The notes under the pieces are model-generated. The model ran no database searches, was not told the origin of the DNA, and saw nothing but the letters and a program-made list of their open reading frames with translations. Shown here one piece after another: positions 1 through 7,000 of a stretch of DNA of 16,105 nucleotides. Position 1 is the stretch's first letter, and each line of letters begins with the position of its first letter. The DNA comes from Clostridia bacterium (GTDB lineage Bacteria; Bacillota_E; RBS10-35; JAJYVN01), in the NCBI GenBank assembly GCA_027335545.1, contig DAHWHV010000305.1, positions 1 to 16,105 of the forward strand. Direction: 5' to 3'. Made by a program: the position numbers and the translations under genes.

Positions 1-887
1 GCGACCGCCGCGCCGACCCCCAGCGTACCTGGGCGGGAGATGCGCCGGGACGCACCGACCGCCAGCGCCCCGATCAGGGCGCCGACGCCGGAGGCCGCGT
101 AGAGCGTCCCGGTGCCGGAGGGCCCGGTGCCGAAGGCCAGCGTCGCCAGCGCGGGCAGGCCGACGTAGGTGGCGTCCGCGTACCCCAGGGCAAAGATCGC
201 CACCGCCGGCAGCAGCGCGGACAGGATCGGATCCTGGCGCAGCGCTCGTAGGCCGGCCCCCAGGGGGCCGGCACCGGCAGGTGGCGGCCGGTGCCGGGGG
301 GGACCCATCGTCCCGAGGGCGGCGATTGCGCTGGCCCCCCATGCGGTGGCGGCTAGCAGGAACGGCAGGCCGCCACCCTGAGGCAGCGCCACCGCAGCGG
401 CGACCGGGCCCAGGAAGCGGGTCAGGTTGTCCACCACTTGCAGCAGGCTGTTCGCGCCGCGCGTCTCGGCGAGGGGCACCACATCGGCGACCATCGCACT
501 GAACGCGGGAAGGGCGAAGGCCATCAAGGCTCCGAGCAGCGCGGCGTAAGCGAAGGGCACCCAAGCGGCGGGCCCGCGACCGGCCGCGAGTTGGGCCATC
601 GCGGCCGCCAGCACCGCCTGCGCGGCCCCGGTCACCGCCGCGACCATCCGCGGGCCGTACCGGTCGGCGGCGAGCCCCCCGATGGGCAGGAGCAGACCCT
701 GCGGGAGCGCCTGCGCCAAGAGCACCGCCGCCCAAGCCGAGGCGTGGTGCAACGTCGCGAAGGCGACGCCGGCCAGCCCGACCAGCTGGGTGTACTCGGC
801 GAAGAGGCTGAGGCCGTTCGCCGCGGCCAACCGGCGGAAGCGCCCGCGGCGTAGGGGTTGGAGGAGGCTTGCCGCTATGCCCGCCAC
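1..887 (-). CDS. MFS transporter, partial (C-terminus beyond left edge)
   Basis: About 295 codons are open from a GTG at 887 to the window edge with no stop, so the C-terminal part is missing. The translation is a string of Ala/Leu/Val-rich hydrophobic segments typical of a 12-TM major facilitator. After TM2 it has the motif-A signature GGLAADRYGPR, followed by an ANSLLQVVDNLTRFLGP segment near TM5 of the kind seen in MFS_3/EntS-like exporters. A Pro/Gly-rich loop (PPRHRPPPAGAGPLG) marks the central cytoplasmic loop between the two halves. The start is uncertain: no in-frame ATG lies near the N-terminus and no clear Shine-Dalgarno is seen. GTG at 887 or 893 overlaps the end of pssA by 13-19 nt, suggesting translational coupling. 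The substrate cannot be read from sequence; as the last visible gene of a lipid operon it might export or flip a lipid, or be an unrelated efflux pump. Confidence 0.85.
   Translation of the reverse strand, partial: MAGIAASLLQPLRRGRFRRLAAANGLSLFAEYTQLVGLAGVAFATLHHASAWAAVLLAQALPQGLLLPIGGLAADRYGPRMVAAVTGAAQAVLAAAMAQLAAGRGPAAWVPFAYAALLGALMAFALPAFSAMVADVVPLAETRGANSLLQVVDNLTRFLGPVAAAVALPQGGGLPFLLAATAWGASAIAALGTMGPPRHRPPPAGAGPLGAGLRALRQDPILSALLPAVAIFALGYADATYVGLPALATLAFGTGPSGTGTLYAASGVGALIGALAVGASRRISRPGTLGVGAAV
252..297. repeat. Two overlapping GC-rich inverted repeats inside the MFS gene
   Basis: A 10-bp inverted repeat (252-261 with 263-272, essentially no loop) shares its right arm with an 11-bp inverted repeat (268-278 with 287-297, 8-base loop). 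The two are mutually exclusive structures. They lie in DNA encoding the Pro/Gly-rich central loop of the transporter, not a membrane helix. No U-tract follows, so they do not look like a terminator. In DNA this GC-rich some palindromy is expected by chance, so significance is uncertain. Confidence 0.5.
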
Positions 888-1540
888 AGCCACACCGCCG
901 CGGTCGCCGCTGGGACCAAGGCGTAGAGGACGCGCGTCGCGGGTCCGTCCTTGGGGTAGGGCAACTTGCTCACCATCGCCAGGGCGGCGACGACCGTGAC
1001 CACGTCGGCCGCGGGCGCGCGGCTGGCGGGTGGGAGGTGGGTGAGGAGTGGGGCCAGCACCAGCCACCAACTGGCCGCGATCGTCGTGGGCACGCCGGTG
1101 TAGAGGCCACCCTGAGCCCCCTCCCCCAGGCCGTGCAGATTGAAGTGGGCGAGCCGCCAGAGCCCGCAAAGGACGAAGGCCACGGCGGCGGCGTCCGCCA
1201 GCGGGCCCCGCCCCCCGACCGCGGTGGCCAGCGCGGCGGGCAGGGCGCAGAAGGCCAAGGCGTCCGCCAGGCTGTCCAGTTGGGCGCCGAAGGCCGAGAC
1301 CTGCCCGAGACGCCGCGCCACCAAACCATCCAGACGGTCGAGGGCCGTGGCCACGCACAGCAACGTAACAGCGACGCGGGGATGGGCGGGGACCAGCAGC
1401 ACCCCCAGGAAGCCAGCGGCGGCGACCCCCGAAGTGGTCAGGTTGGCCCAGCCGAGGAACGCAGAGGCCGGGAACGCGCGCCGGCGCGGCGGGGCGGGCC
1501 GCAACCCCTCCACCGCCGGCTGCGTCGGGGGCGGGCTCAT
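875..1540 (-). CDS. pssA: CDP-alcohol phosphatidyltransferase, probable phosphatidylserine synthase (PssA type)
   Basis: The product is a 221-residue integral membrane enzyme. It carries the complete CDP-alcohol phosphotransferase signature D-x2-DG-x2-AR-x8-G-x3-D-x3-D as D68, D71-G72, A75-R76, G85, D89 and D93; the aspartates bind metal and act in catalysis in this family. Features pointing to CDP-diacylglycerol:serine O-phosphatidyltransferase rather than PgsA or Pis are RLAHFN (from R129), the following YTGVPTTIAA, and a C-terminal MVSKLPYP. Several hydrophobic helices surround the motif. The start chosen is ATG at 1540, whose first bases overlap the pfaD stop (ATGA), with a weak GAGG 8 nt upstream (1549-1552). 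The frame stays open upstream, but that extension is antisense-like noise inside pfaD. The stop is TAG at 875-877. Its place in the operon suggests head-group transfer to a lipid containing the Pfa product. The head group (serine or another alcohol) is inferred by family only. Confidence 0.88.
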   Translation of the reverse strand: MSPPPTQPAVEGLRPAPPRRRAFPASAFLGWANLTTSGVAAAGFLGVLLVPAHPRVAVTLLCVATALDRLDGLVARRLGQVSAFGAQLDSLADALAFCALPAALATAVGGRGPLADAAAVAFVLCGLWRLAHFNLHGLGEGAQGGLYTGVPTTIAASWWLVLAPLLTHLPPASRAPAADVVTVVAALAMVSKLPYPKDGPATRVLYALVPAATAAVWLWRA

Positions 1541-3210
1541 GACAGCGGCCTCGGGGCGAAGCGGAAGGCGGCGGGCGGCACCGGCAAGCCCGCGGCGCGG
1601 GCCTGCTGGGCCCGCGTCACGTGGGCGGCGCCCTCCAGGAGATTGAGAGCGATCTGGACCACGCCGCGGTTGGCGGGGTCCGCCAGAAACGAACCCGCGA
1701 CCCAGTCGTTGAACGCGCCCATGGCCGGCCCGCACCAGATCTGGTAGTCGGCCTGGCGGCCCGCCTCGCCGCCGATGGCCCATCGGCTGGCGTTGCCCAG
1801 GTACCAACGGAACACCAGGGCCATGCGATGCTTGGGGTCACCGGCGGCACGGGTCAACTGGCTGGGGTCGCGGCCTTGGAAGAACGAGCGGGTGACCGCC
1901 CACACCTCATCGAGCGGCATGTGGAACACGTCGCGCTCCAAGCGCGTCCGGGCATCGAGCGGCAGCGCCTCCAGGCTCGGGTACGCGGTGAACAAGTCGT
2001 ACAGTTGCGAGGCCCGGGGACCGAAGAGCGTACCGCGCCGCAACACCTGCACCCGGACCCCCAGCTCGAACATGTCCGCCGCCGGAGCCATCATCACGTC
2101 CGTGAGTTCGGCCCGGGCGAGCAGGCGGCGTCCCGCCTCCGATTGCCCGGCCTCCGTGGCGGCCTGATTGACCGAACCCGTGAGCACGTAGGCCGCCCCC
2201 ATGGCGAACGCCGCCGCGACCGCCTGCGGCGTGCCCAGCCCTCCGGCCGCCCCGACGCGCACGGCACAGCCGTGATCCTGCCCCGCCGCCAAGGCATCCC
2301 GCAGCGACAGGACGGTCGGCAGGAGTCCCGTGAGGGGCCGGTTGTCCGTGTGCCCCGCCGAGTCGGCCTCCACCGTGACGTCCTCGGCCACGGGCAGGCG
2401 GGCGCCCAGGGCGGCCTCTTCCGGCGTGAGACGCCCGGCCGAGACAAGCGCGTCCAGCATCGCCGCGGGCGGCGGCGACATGAACTGGCGCGCCACCTCG
2501 GGGCGGGAGATCTTGGCGAAGACGTGGTGGGCCCGGACGATCCGTCCCGCCCCGTCGCGACTCAGCCCCGCGCAGGCGTACCGCACCACGCTCGGCCGCA
2601 GGGCCATGAACGCCGAGGCCGACACGCGCCGCACCCCGCGTCGCAGATAGAGGTCGACCACCGCCTCCTCGATCGCCGGCTCGTTGGGGCTGTGGATAAG
2701 ATTGGCGCCCCACGGGAGGCCGCTCGGGCCTAGGTCGGCCGCGATCGCGGCGATCTCCCGCTCGACCCGCGCGGGAAGCAGGCCGGCCGCCCCGAAGAAC
2801 CCCAACAGCCCGGCCTGCGCGGCGGCCACGACCATGCGGCCCGTGGCGATCCCGTTGGCCATCTCGCCGACGACATAGCCGTAGCGGACCCCATGGGCGG
2901 CTTGGAAGGCGGGATCGCCGAGCCACTCCGGGTAGACCGCCGGCAAACTGCCCACGAGCGGGAGCGCCTCTGGCGGCGCCGCCGCCTCCGCGGGCAATGG
3001 CCGCCCGCCCGCCACGACCCCGAGGCCGCGGCGCTGCGGGTGCCAGAGGACGGGGAGCGGGCTCCGGAGGCGCGCCACAGCGGCCCCGATGCCGGGGGCA
3101 TCGAAGACGGGCTCGCCCGCCGGCACCCACCAACCCAGCGGGGGAAACCCGGCCGCCGCAGCGGCCGCCAAGGCCGACGGAGGCGGGGCGGAAACGGCCG
3201 TCACCGACAC
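1537..3210 (-). CDS. pfaD: PfaD-type trans-acting enoyl reductase (FMN-dependent)
   Basis: The 557-residue protein is of the usual PfaD length. It matches the FMN TIM-barrel enoyl reductase that serves PUFA synthases in trans, reducing selected enoyl-ACP intermediates with NAD(P)H. Visible landmarks are ANLIHSPNEP (about 169-178), EADSAGHTDNRPL (about 282-294), a flavin phosphate-binding stretch AAGGLGTPQAVAAAFAMGA (about 321-339) followed by YVLTGSVNQA, and the C-terminal RWYLGNASRWA and DYQIWCGPAMGAFNDWV typical of PfaD. The start is GTG at 3210, supported by GGGAGG at 3220-3225 with 9-nt spacing; the preceding gap to the PPTase stop is 48 bp, the only real intergenic space here. The stop TGA (1537-1539) overlaps the pssA ATG. 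In myxobacterial clusters this ER gene (pfa1) comes first; here it follows the PPTase gene. Confidence 0.95.
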   Translation of the reverse strand: MSVTAVSAPPPSALAAAAAAGFPPLGWWVPAGEPVFDAPGIGAAVARLRSPLPVLWHPQRRGLGVVAGGRPLPAEAAAPPEALPLVGSLPAVYPEWLGDPAFQAAHGVRYGYVVGEMANGIATGRMVVAAAQAGLLGFFGAAGLLPARVEREIAAIAADLGPSGLPWGANLIHSPNEPAIEEAVVDLYLRRGVRRVSASAFMALRPSVVRYACAGLSRDGAGRIVRAHHVFAKISRPEVARQFMSPPPAAMLDALVSAGRLTPEEAALGARLPVAEDVTVEADSAGHTDNRPLTGLLPTVLSLRDALAAGQDHGCAVRVGAAGGLGTPQAVAAAFAMGAAYVLTGSVNQAATEAGQSEAGRRLLARAELTDVMMAPAADMFELGVRVQVLRRGTLFGPRASQLYDLFTAYPSLEALPLDARTRLERDVFHMPLDEVWAVTRSFFQGRDPSQLTRAAGDPKHRMALVFRWYLGNASRWAIGGEAGRQADYQIWCGPAMGAFNDWVAGSFLADPANRGVVQIALNLLEGAAHVTRAQQARAAGLPVPPAAFRFAPRPLS

Positions 3211-3258
3211 CTGCGTGTACCTCCCAACGTGTACCTGCGCGGCGGAACGGCGGCGACA
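3211..3258. other. 48-bp intergenic gap between PPTase and pfaD
   Basis: This is the only non-overlapping junction in the operon. It holds the pfaD Shine-Dalgarno and two copies of AGGTACACG (minus strand) 14 bp apart. No sigma-70-like -35/-10 pair and no terminator hairpin with a U-tract is visible, so pfaD is most likely co-transcribed. Confidence 0.6.
3220..3225 (-). promoter_or_regulatory. Ribosome binding site for pfaD
   Basis: Read on the minus strand this is GGGAGG, 9 nt before the GTG at 3210. It decides that non-ATG start. It lies inside the second copy (in transcript order) of a 9-bp direct repeat AGGTACACG (3228-3236 and 3214-3222). Confidence 0.7.
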
Positions 3259-4053
3259 TCAGGCCTCGGGCCAGTCGTCGGGCCAGGACCAGAAGCGTAG
3301 CGCAGGGTCGCCGCCAGCCGTGACAAGGGCGGCGGTGAGGCCGGGCAGGGGCGCCCAGGCCCGCAGGGACCACCCGGCGGGCGGCGGGGCCCCGGACACG
3401 CGCCGGAGGCAGGCGGGCAGCCCGGGGCGAAAGGTGACCTCCACCTCCCGCAGCGGGCGGTGCAGACCCAGACCCTCTGCCTTGGCGTAGGCCTCTTTGC
3501 GCGTCCAGGCCCGCAGCAGGGCCGCCGAGCGGTCCGGGGCGGCCAGGGCCTCGAACTCCGCCCATTCGGCGCGAGACAGGTGGGCGCGCGCGATGCGTTC
3601 CGCCAAGGGCACCGGGCGCAGGGCCTCGATGTCCACGCCCAGCGGGGCGCCGCGGGTGATGGCGCACAGCAGCACGTCCCCGGTGTGGGCGACGTTGAAC
3701 TCCCACCCGAGGCCCGCCCACGGCCCCCCCAGGGCGGGCTTGCCGTGGGTCCCGTAACGGAAGGAGAGGGACTCGGGCCCCACCCCCAGGTATCCCGCCA
3801 GCAGGCGCCGCAGCGTGCTCCGCCCCACCGCGAAGCGCCGACCCGCGGCGGGGTCGCGGTACCCGGCCAGCCGAGCGCGTTCGTCGGCGGACAGCGCGGG
3901 CACGGGGTCGGGGTCCCAGCGGGCCCCCGCATGGAGGGTGGCGCGCCAGACATCCACCGCCTCACCCGGTCCCGCTCTCTTCCCGGGCGGGCGGCTCGCC
4001 TGGGCCGACGCATCGACAACGGGAGTCGCCCGGGACCAGATCGGCTCCGTCAC
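3259..4053 (-). CDS. pfaE: Sfp-type 4'-phosphopantetheinyl transferase
   Basis: The 264-residue protein has the size of the Sfp/PfaE class. It would transfer phosphopantetheine from CoA to the ACP serine of the PfaA-like subunit. All family blocks are visible: GKPAL (104-108), FNVAHTGD (119-126, where many relatives have FNxSH), GVDIE (139-143; D141 and E143 are the expected Mg-binding residues) and W-TRKEAYAK-AEG (183-194) with the catalytic-block K186, E187 and K191. The start is GTG at 4053, whose GTGA overlaps the pfaC stop. It is supported by a strong GGGGGAGG at 4061-4068, 7 nt upstream, and no in-frame ATG lies near. The symbol is given for role and position next to pfa genes; sequence alone establishes the Sfp-type family. 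A dedicated PPTase inside the operon implies the synthase is self-sufficient for ACP activation. Confidence 0.93.
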   Translation of the reverse strand: MTEPIWSRATPVVDASAQASRPPGKRAGPGEAVDVWRATLHAGARWDPDPVPALSADERARLAGYRDPAAGRRFAVGRSTLRRLLAGYLGVGPESLSFRYGTHGKPALGGPWAGLGWEFNVAHTGDVLLCAITRGAPLGVDIEALRPVPLAERIARAHLSRAEWAEFEALAAPDRSAALLRAWTRKEAYAKAEGLGLHRPLREVEVTFRPGLPACLRRVSGAPPPAGWSLRAWAPLPGLTAALVTAGGDPALRFWSWPDDWPEA

Positions 4054-7000
4054 CTCCGGCCCTCCCCCTCGACGCCCCGCCCCCCGTGCAGTCGCCCGGC
4101 GAACGCCTCCAGCCACGCCGCGAGCGCGCCAGGAGGCGAGGCCGACCGCTCGGCGCCCAGGCCCAGGACGACCCGGCGCGTGTCCGCGCACGCCTCCGGC
4201 AGCATGGCGCACAGCGCCCGCAGGACCACGGCGTCGCCCAGCGCGATCCCGCTGCGCTGCGCATGCCCGGCCACCTCCTCGGCGAACGACGGATCGGGCG
4301 CGTTGGGCACCTCCTCCTCCGCCGCCGGCCCGGCGCGGCGGATCGCCTCCAGGACGACCCGCGTGCGCTCGGCGATGGTGAGCGGCCGTAGCGCCTCCGG
4401 CTGGATGGGCGCGCCCAGGTGGTAGTCCTGGGCCGCGTACCCCACGGGGAACTCGAGCCGCTGGGGCGCGGGATCGACCGGCAGGCCCCCGGCGAAGCGC
4501 AGCGGGACGATCGGCGCACCTGCGGCCAGGGCCAGGTCGACCAGGCTGGCGCTCATGCGCGACACGCTCTGCCGGCAGGTCAGCGCCCGCGTGCCCTCCA
4601 CGTGGACCAGGACCGAAACGCCACCCCCCATCCGGAGGCGCAGGGACTCCAGCAGACCCAGGAGCGAGCCCGGGTCGGCGCGGTCGAAGAAGACCAGCGG
4701 CGCCCCCAGGTCGACACCCGGATACCGCGCCAGGTCGGCGATCAGGCCACCGAGCCAACTGTCCCGGTGCTCGACCTTGGCCAGGCCGACCACGGGCGTC
4801 CCGTGCAGGACGCGCGCGAGGGTGCAGAAGAGCAGGGACTCGATCCCGGTTTGGTGGTTGGCGCAGAACAGCACGGGTCGGCCGCGCACCCCTGCGGTGG
4901 CGGCGGGATCGGACACCGCCACCCCCCGGACGAAGCGGCGGATGAGCGCGAGGTGGACGTCCTCGCCGACCCACGGCCCAATGCCCAATGCCGCCCGCCA
5001 GTGGGACCGGATGGCATCGAGTTCCGGCGGACCACACGACGGCCAGCCCGGGTCCGGCGGCGCGCCGTCTCCGGAGCGCGCCACGCCGGGCTCTCCAGCC
5101 GTCGCCCCCCGGCCGGCGCGCCGCCCTCGCTGCGGGGCGGCCGCCGGGTCGCTGGCGGCCTCATCCTCCACGCACGCGCCGGGCACGACGCGCATGGCCA
5201 AGCCGCGGGCGTGGTAGATCGCCAGCCCGTTCACGGAGAGCCAGCCGTCGGCCCGGGCCAGGACGCCGGTCGGCCCCCGCTGCACGGCGGTCACCTCCAA
5301 CTCGACTTCGATCTCGCCGTCGGTGGGCGCCACCTGTCCTCGGTACTTCCAGGTCAGGGGCTCGCCCAGGGCGAGCGGCTCGAAGCGCGGCTCGGCCAGT
5401 CCCTCGGCCAGGCCGGCGCGGAGCATGTGGACCTGCAAGAGCTGGGCCATAGCCTCCAACCCCAGGGACCCGGGCTGGACCGGGTCCTGGAAGAAATGCG
5501 CCTTGAAGAACCACTCGCCCGGATCAATGCCTTTGCGGGCGCGGATGCGGCCGAGCCCGGCGCGGCCGCCGCGCGGCCACCAGCCGGTCAGGCGGTCCAG
5601 CAGGCGGAGTTCACCGCCGGGGAGCGGCGGACCGGCGGTCCCGAGGGACGCCACCGTCTCCCACAGGTCTAGGTCGAGGGCCTGCTCGGGGTCGTGGCCG
5701 CGGTCGGGCCCCGGCAGGCCCACCTGCTGCGCCAGGGCTTCGGCGGTGAAGTGGCCGAACACGGTCTCCATTTCGAAGACCGTGCGGTCCCCACAGGTGC
5801 AGCGGACGCGGAACGCCTCGATCACGGTCGCTCCGGCCCGCGACACGCTGCGCACCTCGGCCCGGGTCACCAGCGTCCCCGCGTCGGGGCGGACCGCGGC
5901 CAGTGTCACCGCAGTCCCGTCGAGGTTGCGGAAGTGCAGGTCCCGCGCCGAAGCCAGGGGGACGCCCAGGTAGGCCGTCAACCAGCCGCAGGGCTGGAGT
6001 GCGGCCTCCAAGAGGATGCAGAAGGGCATCGCCCCGCTGCCGCCCCCCCGGAAGTACCAGGCATCGGGCGGGACGTCGTATTCCACCTCCGCGACGGCCC
6101 CCGCGCCCTGACCCTCGACGTGGCGCACCCGCGTCATGAAGAGGTACGGGGGGCCAGGCAGCCGCGGCAACCGGCGGGGCCCGTCAAAGACGCCGAAGGC
6201 CTCGCCGAAGGCGTCCGACGGGCGGCCCCAGGCGCAGGCCAGCAGCGCCGCTTCGTCCAGGCCCGCCCCGCCCGGCGCCCGGCGGCCCACGGCCGCACCC
6301 GCGAGCAGGTCGGGACGCGACGTCAGGGGCCAGTCCGGCACCAAGCGCAGACCCATCCCCTCGCCGTGGAAGACCTTCAGCCCGTCCACCGTGAGCAACA
6401 GGTCGGCCCGGAGCGTCGGCTCGGGTCCCCCACACACCTCGTGCACAAACACTTCATAAACCAGGCGCCGCGCCGAGGGCGTGACCTGGCCGCGGCAGAC
6501 CATGCGGTACGGCTCGCCCGGGACCGGCGCGAACCGCCAGCCGTCCCGGTCCAGGGTGAACCCCAGGGCCGTCAGGTAAAAGGCCATGGCCTGCAGGCAG
6601 GCCTGGCACATCAGCGTGCCCGGCATCACCGGGTCGTCCTGGAAGTGCCCGGGGAAGAACCACTCGTCGCCATGCAGGTCCGCTTCCGCCCGCAGATACC
6701 CGCGCCCCCAGGGCCCGCCTCGGGGATCGAAGCGCGCCACCCGCGAGAACAGCCGCATCCGCCCGGCGGGCAGGCCGGGGGTCCGCACGTGCGCCCGCCC
6801 GGCGGCGAACGCTGCCCCGAAGCAGCGCTCCAGGTCACCCGCGGCGAAGGCCCCGACCTCCTCCGCCGAAAAGGCCTCTTTCGAGCAACGCACGGCGGGG
6901 GGGTCGACCCGAGCGCCGCGCGGGAGCGCGCCCGCGGCGTCCCACACCACCCCGGCCGAGCCGCGCAGTTCTTCGTCGCTGAAGAACCCGGCCTGGCCGT

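Noticed and set aside
1541..1807. N-terminal extension of the PssA-like protein (89 extra residues)
   Set aside because: The extension lies wholly inside pfaD and reads as Arg/Gly/Pro-rich shadow; the ATG at 1540 with the ATGA overlap gives a normal-length enzyme.
1621..2733. Plus-strand open frame of 370 codons
   Set aside because: It is antisense to pfaD, which has clear motifs throughout; its own translation has no recognisable family and a biased composition.
4054..5037. N-terminal extension of the PPTase (328 extra residues)
   Set aside because: It overlaps the PlsC domain of pfaC and is shadow sequence; GTG 4053 has a strong Shine-Dalgarno and gives the normal Sfp length.
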